From positions 62,001 to 126,000 of the forward strand of contig JAPLTU010000039.1 of assembly GCA_026397965.1 (NCBI GenBank): a stretch of 64,000 nucleotides of DNA. Direction: 5' to 3'. Position 1 is the first letter of the stretch. The number at the start of each line of letters is the position of its first letter. The translations under genes and the position numbers were made by a program. The DNA is from Verrucomicrobiota bacterium. GTDB taxonomy: Bacteria; Verrucomicrobiota; Verrucomicrobiia; Opitutales; UBA953. Shown here in pieces: positions 47,508 through 56,026 of this stretch. The notes below the pieces were generated by a model. It worked only from the letters and a program-made list of their open reading frames with translations, was not told the DNA's origin and did no database searches.

Positions 47508-48800
47508 ATGCTTCAGGTCGCGCGCATCATCGGAGGACAAACCCTTCGCGGTACCATCCAAGCCGCGGGCTCCAAGAATTCGTCGTTGCCCATCTTGGCC
47601 GCTTCACTGCTGACCAGCGGTAAGGTGACCCTTCACGGCGTACCTGACTTGAGCGACGTTCGGTTCATGGCCGAAATCCTCCGCCATCAAGGCGCCGAGG
47701 TTTCCAATCCCAAGCCTGGTACGTGGATTATTTGTGCCCAAGAAATCACCCACCGCACACCTTACGACTTGGTCCGCAAGATGCGGGCTTCGATCTGTCT
47801 GCTCGGCGCATTGGTCGGCCGGCTGCGCCACGCCGAGATGGCCATTCCTGGCGGTTGCGTCATCGGCCCACGCCCCATCGACCTTCACCTTCGCGGCCTC
47901 GAGGCTCTCGGCTGCGAAGTAAAACTAGAAGGAGGCGTCATTTTTGTTGATGCCACCAACGCCCAAGGCACCACGATTAATATGGCCGGGCCCATGGGTA
48001 GCACCGTCACGGGCACGGCTAATATGGTCATGGCCGCGACGACGACCCCCGGTATCACGCGCATCGAAACCGCCGCCTGCGAACCCGAGGTCGGCGACCT
48101 TTGCACGATGCTCTCCAAGATGGGTGCGAAAATTCGCGGCCACGGCACCGCTACGATTGAAGTCGAAGGCGTGGCGGCCCTGCATGGTTGCGAACATAGC
48201 GTCATCACCGATCGCATCGAAGTCGGCACTTACCTCGTTGCCGGCGCAATCACCAATGGCGATGTGACCGTCGCTGGCGCCAACCCCGCACACTTGACCG
48301 CTTTTCTTAACAAACTTCAGGAGGCCGGCGTGCACGTCGAAACGGGGCCAGATTTTATTCGGGCCTACGGACTGCCGCAGCATCGGGTCGAAATCATCAC
48401 CGAGCCCTACCCCGGCTTCCCTACCGACCTACAGGCGCAGTTCATGGCATTACAACTACTCGTCCCGGATCGCAGCGTGCTCACCGAAAAAGTTTACCCC
48501 CATCGCTTCATGCATGCCGCCGAGCTGCAACGCATGGGGGCCGACATCTTAGTCGAAGGCGCCACGGCCACCGTCCAAGGCGGCCGACCCCTTTCCGGTG
48601 CACCGGTGATGGCTTCTGATTTACGCGCCTCCGCCGCGCTCATCCTCGCCGCGCTCGCCGCCAAAGGTGAAACTTGGGTGCAACGCCTTTACCACCTCGA
48701 CCGCGGGTATGAACGATTTGAAGAACGGCTCACGCAGCTCGGTGCCCAAATCGAACGCCTGCCCGCCGACGCGATGCCCAAAGACATCCGCGAGGACTGA
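47508..48800 (+). CDS. murA: UDP-N-acetylglucosamine 1-carboxyvinyltransferase
   Basis: First committed step of peptidoglycan synthesis: transfers enolpyruvate from PEP to UDP-GlcNAc. 430 residues of the EPSP-synthase fold. GSKNSSLPILAA (residues 21-32) carries the conserved KN pair. The fosfomycin-sensitive catalytic cysteine is present as C117 in GGCVIGPRPID, and FPTDLQAQFMAL contains the catalytic aspartate. The presence of Cys rather than Asp at 117 predicts fosfomycin sensitivity of the enzyme. It starts right after a terminator, with no Shine-Dalgarno sequence. Confidence 0.96.
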   Translation: MLQVARIIGGQTLRGTIQAAGSKNSSLPILAASLLTSGKVTLHGVPDLSDVRFMAEILRHQGAEVSNPKPGTWIICAQEITHRTPYDLVRKMRASICLLGALVGRLRHAEMAIPGGCVIGPRPIDLHLRGLEALGCEVKLEGGVIFVDATNAQGTTINMAGPMGSTVTGTANMVMAATTTPGITRIETAACEPEVGDLCTMLSKMGAKIRGHGTATIEVEGVAALHGCEHSVITDRIEVGTYLVAGAITNGDVTVAGANPAHLTAFLNKLQEAGVHVETGPDFIRAYGLPQHRVEIITEPYPGFPTDLQAQFMALQLLVPDRSVLTEKVYPHRFMHAAELQRMGADILVEGATATVQGGRPLSGAPVMASDLRASAALILAALAAKGETWVQRLYHLDRGYERFEERLTQLGAQIERLPADAMPKDIRED

Positions 48801-48832
48801 GGGTTGCCAAATCAGGCCTTCCTAACAAGTTC

Positions 48833-49885
48833 ATGCCCATGGCCCCAGCGAAGCACCAACCCGAAGAGCCCACGCCTCCCGCTGGCAAAGAAGCGGTGTC
48901 GCGTCAGAATCGCTCGCTCGATGCCTCACTTCGCCCACCCAAGCTCGATGATTTTGTCGGCCAAGCCCGTACGGTCGAACGCTTGCGGGTGATGATCGGC
49001 GCGGCTCGTCGTGAAAATCGCGCGCTCGACCACATCCTTCTTCACGGCCCTCCTGGCTTAGGCAAAACAACCTTGGCTATGATTCTGGCCGAAGAGATGG
49101 GCCGACCTATTCGCGTGACTTCTGGCCCGGTCGTCGAAAAAGCCTCCGATCTCGCCGGTTTGCTCACGAGCCTCCAAGAAGGCGAACTTCTTTTCATCGA
49201 CGAAATCCATCGCATCCCGAAAACCGTCGAAGAATTTCTCTACTCAGCGATGGAAGACTTCCGTATCGATATCATGATCGATCAAGGACCCAATGCCCGC
49301 AGCGTCCGGCTCGACCTGCCTAAATTCACCTTGGTGGGCGCGACCACGCGGACAGGATTGCTCACCGCTCCTTTACGTAGCCGCTTCACGCTCCAGACCC
49401 GGCTCGATTACTACACACGCGAACAGCTGCTGAGTATCGTTCAACGGAACGCCGAACTCTTGCAGTTGAATATCGACCTCGGCGGCTCTGAAGAAATCGC
49501 CCGCCGCGCCCGCGGCACCCCGCGCATCGTTAATAATCTTCTCCGCTTCACGCGCGACTACGCGCTCGAACGCGCTAACGGCAAAGCGAATGCCGCCGTG
49601 ACGGCCGCCGCCCTCGAACTTCTCGAAATCGATCAACACGGTCTCGACGAGATGGATCACCGCTTTCTTCGCACGATGGCCGAAAAGCATAACGGCGGCC
49701 CCGTGGGGCTCAGCAGCATCGGTGCCGCGATTGGCGAAGACTCCCATACCTTGGAAGAAGTCCATGAACCGTTTCTCGTCCAAGAAGGCTACGTGCTACG
49801 TACCCCACAAGGTCGAGTTTTGACGCCCAAAGGCTGGTTAGCCGTCGGTCTACCGCCCCCCTCCCAGTCCAACAGCCCACTCTGA
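48833..49885 (+). CDS. ruvB: Holliday junction branch migration helicase RuvB
   Basis: Hexameric AAA+ motor that drives branch migration with RuvA. 350 residues. An N-terminal tail leads to LRPPKLDDFVGQ, Walker A GPPGLGKTT, Walker B LFIDEIHR, sensor 1 GATTRTGLLTAPLRSRF, and the winged-helix domain ending in TPKGWLAVG. ATG at 48833, or 48839 two codons in. It lies 32 bases after murA; ruvA and ruvC are not in the window. Confidence 0.96.
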   Translation: MPMAPAKHQPEEPTPPAGKEAVSRQNRSLDASLRPPKLDDFVGQARTVERLRVMIGAARRENRALDHILLHGPPGLGKTTLAMILAEEMGRPIRVTSGPVVEKASDLAGLLTSLQEGELLFIDEIHRIPKTVEEFLYSAMEDFRIDIMIDQGPNARSVRLDLPKFTLVGATTRTGLLTAPLRSRFTLQTRLDYYTREQLLSIVQRNAELLQLNIDLGGSEEIARRARGTPRIVNNLLRFTRDYALERANGKANAAVTAAALELLEIDQHGLDEMDHRFLRTMAEKHNGGPVGLSSIGAAIGEDSHTLEEVHEPFLVQEGYVLRTPQGRVLTPKGWLAVGLPPPSQSNSPL

Positions 49886-49912
49886 CGCTGGACATCAGCG
49901 ATTTCCATCGGC

Positions 49913-49928
49913 TAAGGTCACGACCTTA
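49913..49928 (+). promoter_or_regulatory. Palindrome directly before proB
   Basis: TAAGGT-CACG-ACCTTA forms a perfect 6-bp inverted repeat ending 5 bases before the proB ATG. It could fold as a hairpin in the leader or bind a dimeric regulator. Confidence 0.35.
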
Positions 49929-49933
49929 AAGCT

Positions 49934-50701
49934 ATGGCAAAACGCTGGGTCATCAAACTGGGTTCAGGCCTTCTTACCCGCAAAGACGGCAAGGTTGATC
50001 GCGTCCAAATCGGCCGCATCGCCGATCAGGTCGCGAAGTTGATGAAAAAAGATATCCAAGTGGTCATCGTGACCTCGGGAGCCGTCGCCGCCGGCATGAC
50101 CGCCATGGGCCTCGAAAAACGCCCCAAAGAAGCCCGCGAGCTCCAGGCCTGCGCCACCGTCGGCCAACCCGAATTGATGTCCGAGTATGGTAAGCATTTC
50201 CGCCGACATAAACTTCTGGGTGCCCAGATGCTCCTGACCTACTGGGACCTCGACAGCCGAGCCTGCACGCGCAACGCCCAGGCGACCTTAGACCTGCTTC
50301 TCACCCGCAAACGTTTCGTGCCTATCATTAACGAGGATGATGCAATCGCGGATGAGGAAATCAAAGTGGGCGACAACGACCGACTCTCTGCGCACGTCGC
50401 CGCCCTCGTGGGGGCCGACTTGCTCGTCATTCTTTCCGGTATCGATGGCTTGATGACCAAAGCTGATGGGACCGGCACGCTGATTCCTTCTGTCCGTAAG
50501 ATCGACGACTCCGTCCGCGCCCTCGCTGGCGGTGCTGGTTCCGAACGTAACGTCGGCGGGATGGTGACGAAGTTGCAGGCCGCGGAAATCGCCGCCGAAG
50601 GTAAAGTCGACACGGTCATCGCGAGTGGCCGCCGCCCTGACATTTTACTCGAGCTCGCCGCTGGTAAGAAAATCGGCACCCGCTTCTCGCTTCGAAAATG
50701 A
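49934..50701 (+). CDS. proB: Glutamate 5-kinase (no PUA domain)
   Basis: First step of proline synthesis: ATP-dependent phosphorylation of glutamate. 255 residues of the amino acid kinase fold: VIKLGSGLLT, VVIVTSGAVAAG, INEDDAIADEE and DNDRLSAHVA for substrate binding, LLSGIDGL-type strand and GGMVTKLQAAEIA. The C-terminal PUA domain of the longer E. coli enzyme is absent. The stop overlaps proA as ATGA, implying coupled translation. Confidence 0.95.
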   Translation: MAKRWVIKLGSGLLTRKDGKVDRVQIGRIADQVAKLMKKDIQVVIVTSGAVAAGMTAMGLEKRPKEARELQACATVGQPELMSEYGKHFRRHKLLGAQMLLTYWDLDSRACTRNAQATLDLLLTRKRFVPIINEDDAIADEEIKVGDNDRLSAHVAALVGADLLVILSGIDGLMTKADGTGTLIPSVRKIDDSVRALAGGAGSERNVGGMVTKLQAAEIAAEGKVDTVIASGRRPDILLELAAGKKIGTRFSLRK

Positions 50702-51957
50702 GCGATTTGCTCCAACGCGTCACGGAACTCGCCCAAGCCGCCAAAAAGGCGGCTCGCACGGTATCGTTGGCTTCGACCGAGACCCGCAATCGTGCGCTGC
50801 AAGCCGCCGCCCAAGCCTTGCGCGTCGATGAAGCCACCATTCTTTCCGCGAACGGCAAAGACCTCGGCGCTGCCCAAGCCAAAGGCCTTACGGCGGCGAT
50901 GACCGACCGTCTGCGCCTCGATCATCAACGCCTCGAAGACATCGCCGTGGCCTGCGAAGCGGTCGCGAAGCTCCCCGACCCCGTAGGCGAAGTCACCGAA
51001 GAATGGACCCGCCCCAACGGCATCCGCATCACGCGTCGGCGCGTCCCCATCGGTCTTGTTGCAATCATCTTCGAATCCCGCCCCAACGTCACCGTCGACG
51101 CCGCGGCCCTCTGCCTTAAGTCTGGTAACGGTTGCATCCTTCGGGGCGGCAGCGAAGCCCTGCACACCAACCTGGCTCTCGCGCAATCCTTTGCCACCGG
51201 ACTGCGCGACGCTGGATTACCCGCCGAAGCCGTCACGCTCCTCCCCTTCACCGATCGCGAAGCCGTGCCCGCCCTCGGCTCTCTCCGCGGGATCGTCGAC
51301 ATCATCATCCCGCGCGGCGGACCCGGCCTCATCGAGGCTGTCGTTAATTCCGCCAAGGTGCCCGTGATCAAACACGATGCCGGCATCTGCCATGTCTACG
51401 TGCACGCCCAAGCCGACCTAAAGATGGCCGAGGCGATCATCTTGAATGCGAAATGCCAGCGGCCCAGCGCCTGCAATGCCCTCGAGACGCTCTTGGTCGA
51501 TGCGGCCGTGGCCCCGAATTTCCTACCGCTCATCGCTCAAGCCCTTGCCGCCCGGCAGACGGAACTGCGTGCCTGCGAAAAAACCCGCGCCTTTCTTCCT
51601 TCCGCCCAAGCCGCCACCGAACAGGATTTCCGGACGGAACACCTCGGTCTGATATTAAATGTAAAAATCGTCGGCGGGCTCGACGAAGCCGTCCGCCACA
51701 TCGAAGCCTACGGCTCCCACCATTCCGACGCCATTGTCACGGAGGACGCGGCCACGGCCCGAGCCTTCCTGGCCCAGATCGATAGCGCCTGCGTCTATTG
51801 GAACGCCAGCACCCGCTTTACCGATGGGGCCGAATTCGGCTTCGGGGCCGAAGTGGGCATCAGCACCGACCGCCTTCACGCCCGTGGCCCTATGGGTCTT
51901 CGCGAATTAACCACCTGGAAGTTCGAAATCGTCGGCCAAGGTCAGGTCCGGGCATAA
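50698..51957 (+). CDS. proA: Gamma-glutamyl phosphate reductase
   Basis: NADPH-dependent reduction of glutamyl 5-phosphate to the semialdehyde. 419 residues of the aldehyde dehydrogenase fold, with the GNGCILRGGSEA cofactor segment, the IIPRGGPGLIE motif and the catalytic cysteine in RPSACNALETLLV. Tail ends in GPMGLRELTTWK. Overlaps proB by 4 bases; tRNA-Asp follows 66 bases later. Confidence 0.97.
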   Translation: MSDLLQRVTELAQAAKKAARTVSLASTETRNRALQAAAQALRVDEATILSANGKDLGAAQAKGLTAAMTDRLRLDHQRLEDIAVACEAVAKLPDPVGEVTEEWTRPNGIRITRRRVPIGLVAIIFESRPNVTVDAAALCLKSGNGCILRGGSEALHTNLALAQSFATGLRDAGLPAEAVTLLPFTDREAVPALGSLRGIVDIIIPRGGPGLIEAVVNSAKVPVIKHDAGICHVYVHAQADLKMAEAIILNAKCQRPSACNALETLLVDAAVAPNFLPLIAQALAARQTELRACEKTRAFLPSAQAATEQDFRTEHLGLILNVKIVGGLDEAVRHIEAYGSHHSDAIVTEDAATARAFLAQIDSACVYWNASTRFTDGAEFGFGAEVGISTDRLHARGPMGLRELTTWKFEIVGQGQVRA

Positions 51958-52010
51958 TTGGGTCGGTTTTCCGTTTGACAGACCCGGCCGGCGAAACCTT
52001 TCTTACCCTT

Positions 52011-52109
52011 CCTTTTGGCTACCGGGGTGGTAGCTCAGTTGGTTAGAGCGCCGCACTGTCACTGCGGAGGTCGCGAGTTCGAGTCTCGTCCATCCCGCCA
52101 GCCAAAAGG
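52011..52109 (+). repeat. 10-bp inverted repeat flanking tRNA-Asp
   Basis: CCTTTTGGCT (52011-52020) and AGCCAAAAGG (52100-52109) are perfect complements on either side of the tRNA. In the precursor they would extend the acceptor stem after a short internal bulge. A TTGACA lies at 51975-51980 upstream. Confidence 0.6.
52024..52100 (+). tRNA. tRNA-Asp (GTC)
   Basis: Acceptor GGGGTGG (52024-52030) pairs with CCATCCC (52090-52096, one G:U). D arm GCTC/GAGC, anticodon loop CTGTCAC giving GTC, T loop TTCGAGT, discriminator G73 as needed for aspartate identity, CCA encoded at 52098-52100. Confidence 0.95.
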
Positions 52110-52245
52110 GTGACTTTTCCGACCGGTTCGCCGGTCCGGGAAGGCTTGCCCGCGGTTGTAGCGACCCCGGCACCGCAGGTTCACAAGGCTGTGTATCCTT
52201 TTTGCTTCCCCCGCCCCCCCGAGTGGACAGAAATCAAGCACACTT

Positions 52246-53445
52246 ATGAGCAAGAAAGTCCTGATTATCGGAGCCGGCGGCGTCGGTAACGTCGTCGCCC
52301 ACAAATGCGCCATGGCAACCGAGGCCTTCTCGGAAGTCATGCTTGCCTCGCGCAATGAGAATAAATGCAAGGCCATCGCCGCGAACGTCAAGATCGCCAC
52401 GGGCAAGACCATCAAGACGGCCGCCGTGGATGCCGATGATGTCAAGGCGACGGTTGCCTTGATCAAGTCCTTCGGCGCCGACTTGCTCATCAACGTCGCC
52501 CTGCCCTACCAAGACCTTCACCTGATGGATGCCTGCCTCCACGCCGGCATTCACTACGTCGATACCGCGAACTACGAACCACCGCACCTGGCTAAGTTCG
52601 AATACTCCTGGCAGTGGGCCTACCGCGAGCGCTTCGAAAAGGCCGGCCTGATGGCCTTGCTGGGCTCGGGCTTCGACCCGGGTGTCACGAATGTCTTCTG
52701 CGCCTACGCTCAGAAGCATCTGTTCGATACCATCGAGACGATTGACATCATGGACGCCAACGCCGGCGACCACGGCTACAAGTTCGCCACCAATTTCAAT
52801 CCGGAAATCAATATTCGCGAAATCACCCAGCGCGGCCGCTTCTGGGAAAAAGGCGAATGGAAAGAAACCGACCCTCTTTCCGTCAAATGGGTCTACGACT
52901 ACCCAGTCGTCGGCCCCAAGGACAGCTACCTGCTTTACCACGAAGAACTCGAGTCTTTAGCCGTTAACATCAAAGGCCTAAAGCGCATCCGCTTCTTCAT
53001 GACCTTCTCGGAAAACTACCTGACCCACCTACGCGTCCTGGAAAACGTCGGCATGACCCGCATCGACCCGATCGAATTCCAAGGCCACCAGATCGTCCCC
53101 ATCCAATTCCTCAAGGCCCTGCTCCCCGATCCGGCCTCCCTCGGCCCCCGCACCAAAGGTAAGACCTGCATCGGCTGCGAAATTACCGGCGTCAAAGACG
53201 GCAAGCCTCGTAAGGTTTTCATCTACAACGTCTGCGATCACCAGGAGTGCTTCGCCGAGGTCAAATCCCAAGCCATCAGCTACACGACCGGCGTACCTGC
53301 GACGATCGGTGGCGCCATGCTGGCCACGGGCAAGTGGCTCAAGCCAGGCGTCTGGAATATGGAAGAGTGCGACCCTGATCCATTCATGGACGAACTCAAC
53401 AAGCGCGGTCTTCCCTGGCACGTCAAGGAACTGCCCGTCGCCTAA
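52246..53445 (+). CDS. Carboxynorspermidine/carboxyspermidine dehydrogenase (saccharopine dehydrogenase family)
   Basis: Reductively condenses L-aspartate semialdehyde with diaminopropane or putrescine to carboxy(nor)spermidine. 399 residues. Rossmann loop GAGGVGNVVAHKC at the N-terminus, the family segments DTANYEPPH and GLMALLGSGFDPGVTNVFCAYA, and a GVPATIGGAMLATG region near the C-terminus. Located 75 bases before its pathway partner, with a terminator-like hairpin between them. The alternative, a lysine-degrading saccharopine dehydrogenase, is unlikely given the neighbour. Confidence 0.88.
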   Translation: MSKKVLIIGAGGVGNVVAHKCAMATEAFSEVMLASRNENKCKAIAANVKIATGKTIKTAAVDADDVKATVALIKSFGADLLINVALPYQDLHLMDACLHAGIHYVDTANYEPPHLAKFEYSWQWAYRERFEKAGLMALLGSGFDPGVTNVFCAYAQKHLFDTIETIDIMDANAGDHGYKFATNFNPEINIREITQRGRFWEKGEWKETDPLSVKWVYDYPVVGPKDSYLLYHEELESLAVNIKGLKRIRFFMTFSENYLTHLRVLENVGMTRIDPIEFQGHQIVPIQFLKALLPDPASLGPRTKGKTCIGCEITGVKDGKPRKVFIYNVCDHQECFAEVKSQAISYTTGVPATIGGAMLATGKWLKPGVWNMEECDPDPFMDELNKRGLPWHVKELPVA

Positions 53446-53456
53446 ACGACCCTCCG

Positions 53457-53484
53457 AAAAAGCCCGCCTCTCGGCGGGCTTTTC
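53457..53484 (+). terminator. Terminator between the carboxynorspermidine genes
   Basis: Hairpin AGCCCGCC / GGCGGGCT with a TCTC loop, preceded by AAAA and followed by TTTT. Partial read-through into the decarboxylase gene is likely, since 36 bases separate them and no other promoter is obvious. Confidence 0.75.
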
Positions 53485-53520
53485 GTTTGCACCCCTCGCC
53501 CCTACTTCCAATTTAAAAAC

Positions 53521-54696
53521 GTGTCCGACGCTCTCACTGACGCTTTTCAAAAAGTTGACCTGACCAAGGTCCCCAGCCCCTGCCACGTCCTGCACCGCGG
53601 CCTGCTCGAGCACAACCTGAAGATCCTCCGTTCGGTGATGGATCGGACGGGCGTGAAGATTCTTTTGGCCCTCAAGGGCTTCGCTCAATTCAGCGAAGCT
53701 CCGATGATCCGGAAATACCTCGCCGGCACCACCGCCAGCGGCATCAACGAAGCGCTCCTCGGTCGCGAAGAATTCGGCGGCGAAGTCCACGCCTACTCGC
53801 CAGCCTTCAAGGACGAAGAATTCGACCACCTACTCCGCGTCGCCGACCACATTTCCTTCAATTCACCGGGACAGTGGAAGCGGTTCCGCGCCAGAGCCCA
53901 AGCTTCCGGACGCAAGGTTTCGTTCGGGCTCCGCGTCAACCCCGAGCACGCCGAAGTCGAAGTCGAACTTTACAACCCCTGCGCCAGCGGCTCGCGCTTG
54001 GGCACGTTACGCTCCGAAATCAAATCCGCCGCCGACCTCGACGGCCTGGAAGGACTCCACTTCCACACGATGTGTCAGCAAGGGTCCGATGTCCTCGAAC
54101 GCACCATCGCCGCTTTTGAAAATAAGTTCGGCGAATTCATTCCCCAGATGAAATGGGTCAACTTCGGCGGCGGGCATCATATCACGAGCGAGGGCTACGA
54201 CATCGAGCGTCTCGTCCGTGTGCTCACCGCCTTCCGCCAGCGCTGGGGCGATCACCTGCAGATTTACATGGAGCCCGGCGAAGCCATCGGCATCGGCACT
54301 GGCGTCTTGGTCGGCACGGTCCTCGACCTGGTCCATAACGGCATCGACATCGCGATCATCGACATCTCAGCGACCAACCACATGCCGGACACCTTGGAGA
54401 TGCCTTACCGAGCGGACATCATCGGTGCCGACCTGCCGGGCAAACTCCCCCATACCTACCGCCTGGGCAGCGTCACCTGCTTGGCCGGCGACGTCATCGG
54501 CGATTACTCTTTCGCCCAACCCTTGCAAATTGGGCAAAGGCTGGTGTTTTTGGACATGTCGCATTATACTTTTGTTAAAAATACGACCTTCAACGGCGTT
54601 CCCCTCCCGGCCATCGCCAGCTTCGATCCGGCCACAGGGCAGACGCTGGTCATCAAGCGATTTGGTTATGCTGACTACAAGAACCGCCTGTCCTGA
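53521..54696 (+). CDS. nspC: Carboxynorspermidine decarboxylase
   Basis: PLP enzyme decarboxylating carboxynorspermidine or carboxyspermidine to the triamine. 391 residues of the alanine-racemase-fold (fold III) decarboxylases: the PLP lysine K52 in LLALKGFAQF, the GLHFHTMCQQ strand, NFGGGHHIT for phosphate binding, EPGEAIGIGTG, and CLAGDVIGDY carrying the second-subunit cysteine. GTG start without a Shine-Dalgarno sequence. With the preceding gene it forms the aspartate-semialdehyde-dependent polyamine route that replaces SAM-dependent spermidine synthase. Confidence 0.93.
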   Translation: MSDALTDAFQKVDLTKVPSPCHVLHRGLLEHNLKILRSVMDRTGVKILLALKGFAQFSEAPMIRKYLAGTTASGINEALLGREEFGGEVHAYSPAFKDEEFDHLLRVADHISFNSPGQWKRFRARAQASGRKVSFGLRVNPEHAEVEVELYNPCASGSRLGTLRSEIKSAADLDGLEGLHFHTMCQQGSDVLERTIAAFENKFGEFIPQMKWVNFGGGHHITSEGYDIERLVRVLTAFRQRWGDHLQIYMEPGEAIGIGTGVLVGTVLDLVHNGIDIAIIDISATNHMPDTLEMPYRADIIGADLPGKLPHTYRLGSVTCLAGDVIGDYSFAQPLQIGQRLVFLDMSHYTFVKNTTFNGVPLPAIASFDPATGQTLVIKRFGYADYKNRLS

Positions 54697-54755
54697 GACC
54701 CTAGGCGCTTGACCCAAGGGTTATTTGCGCCAATGAAATTGACCAGCAAATCATC

Positions 54756-55355
54756 ATGAAACCCTTGAACGTCATTCTCATCCTCGTTGTCGCTGCCCTT
54801 TCCGGCGTAGCGATTGTCACCTGGACCAGCGAAGGTGAAGCCAATGAACGCGCCCTCGTCGCCCGCCGAGACGCCGATGAATCCATCCGCGCCAACGGCG
54901 CCAAAGTCGTCGCCGCCGAACGCGCCGCCTCCGAGGCCAATGCCAAAACCAAAGTCGCGCAAGCCGCCGAGGCCGCCGCTTTCGCCAAGATCGAATCTTC
55001 TTCCGCTGACGCCAAGAAAGTCGTGGAAGACCTCGCCGCCTGCAAAGACGCCCTCGCCAAGGCCACGACCAAGGTCGCCGAACTTGAGAAAGCCCGCTCC
55101 GAAGCCGGCGCCCGCGTCAATGAATTGAATGCCGAGATCGCTAAACTGCGCGACGGCTCCGAAGTTCGCGACGCCTCCGCCAAGGCCACAAAAGCCGAAG
55201 CCGACCTGGAAGCCGCCTCCATCGCCCTGCGCGAAGCCAACGCCAAGGCAGCGGCCGCCACGACCAAGCTGGCCGAAGTCGAAGAAGAGAACGCCCGCCT
55301 TAAGTTGCGCAGCAAAGGCTCCGAGAACGCTTCGCCTAACTACCGTCCGCTCTAA
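54756..55355 (+). CDS. Membrane-anchored or secreted alanine-rich coiled-coil protein
   Basis: 199 residues not assignable to a named family. One N-terminal hydrophobic helix (about 5-23, NVILILVVAALSGVAIVTW) serves as anchor or uncleaved signal. The rest (about 28-185) is a continuous Ala/Glu/Lys/Arg heptad-like coiled coil (ADLEAASIALREANAK, KLAEVEEENARLKL), ending in a short polar tail. It is probably a periplasmic rod-like spacer. It starts 59 bases after nspC and has its own terminator. Start has no Shine-Dalgarno sequence. Confidence 0.7.
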   Translation: MKPLNVILILVVAALSGVAIVTWTSEGEANERALVARRDADESIRANGAKVVAAERAASEANAKTKVAQAAEAAAFAKIESSSADAKKVVEDLAACKDALAKATTKVAELEKARSEAGARVNELNAEIAKLRDGSEVRDASAKATKAEADLEAASIALREANAKAAAATTKLAEVEEENARLKLRSKGSENASPNYRPL

Positions 55356-55375
55356 GCCTGGCTTAGCGGACCTGG

Positions 55376-55403
55376 AAAGCCCGACAGGATGTCGGGCTTT
55401 TTT
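55376..55403 (+). terminator. Terminator of the coiled-coil protein gene
   Basis: Hairpin AAAGCCCGAC / GTCGGGCTTT with a 5-base loop and six T. Confidence 0.88.
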
Positions 55404-55970
55404 GTGCCATGGCCTCCCGCCCAAGGCTTCGGCAACGCAGCCCTTTAGCCCAGCCCACGCCCTCTCACGCCAATACCCGCTTAAGCTTAGCGCGCAGAGC
55501 CAGCCGCCGGCTGGGCTTAAGTTCGCGCTCCCAGAGCCAGAGGACCCTCCAATCATTCTGCCTGAGGCTAAGCGAGTCACGGGCATCTCGGGGCTTATTC
55601 CTCGCGAACTTCTTACTCCCAAAGGCACGGTTGCCCTTCGGCTGGGTGCCACGCCGAGGAGGCCCGTACCAGCAACAACCATCGACTTAGATCGCGATCC
55701 GTCTGGAACGGAAAATGAAATCCGGCCGCATCCGCAAGGGCCCATCCTTGGCATTCCGGCCGCCGATCCGCTGCTGTCGTTGCCACCGGGCGTAGCCTTC
55801 GCTACGGAGAACCTTCGCCTGCATGCCCTCGGTCGTCTGATTGCCCCTTCCGCGCACCTTCGCTATCAGCGCACTCCGCGGCTTCCGCGTGGTGATGGCC
55901 TTTGTTTAATAAGACCCATTCCCCCATGGCTCGCCACGCACGTCGGCGCCCATCCTGGGACTACCCAAAA
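55404..55970. other. Long intergenic stretch without a convincing gene
   Basis: About 570 bases between two terminators. Frames stay open on both strands, but their translations are Pro/Arg/Leu/Ser rich with no domain-like pattern, and none has a convincing start, so I call no CDS. The DNA has several hairpins: CCAGCC-GCC-GGCTGG near 55501, arms CTTAAGC/GCTTAAG around it, and CGTAGC-CTTC-GCTACG near 55791. No match to RNase P RNA, tmRNA or SRP RNA core motifs was found by eye. It may be a decayed gene or an uncharacterised RNA. Confidence 0.5.
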
Positions 55971-55997
55971 CGAAAGGGGCCGACTTGCGTCGGCCCC
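55969..55997 (-). terminator. Terminator of the OprO/P-like porin gene
   Basis: Minus-strand hairpin GGGGCCGAC / GTCGGCCCC with a GCAA loop, followed by TTTCGTTTT, 30 bases after the stop. Confidence 0.8.
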
Positions 55998-56026
55998 TGC
56001 ATGAAGCACTTGCTAAATCCTAGGAT

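Noticed and set aside
50239-51186. 315-residue minus-strand ORF opposite proB-proA
   Set aside because: Both plus-strand genes carry full family motifs.
54675-55754. 359-residue minus-strand ORF over the coiled-coil gene and the gap
   Set aside because: Opposite a well-formed coiled-coil gene, Gly/Ser/Phe rich and without any domain-like pattern.
55129-56004. 291-residue plus-strand ORF running from the coiled-coil gene into the long gap
   Set aside because: Its first part is out of frame inside a real gene, it reads through a strong terminator, and its composition is Pro/Arg/Leu rich with no motif.
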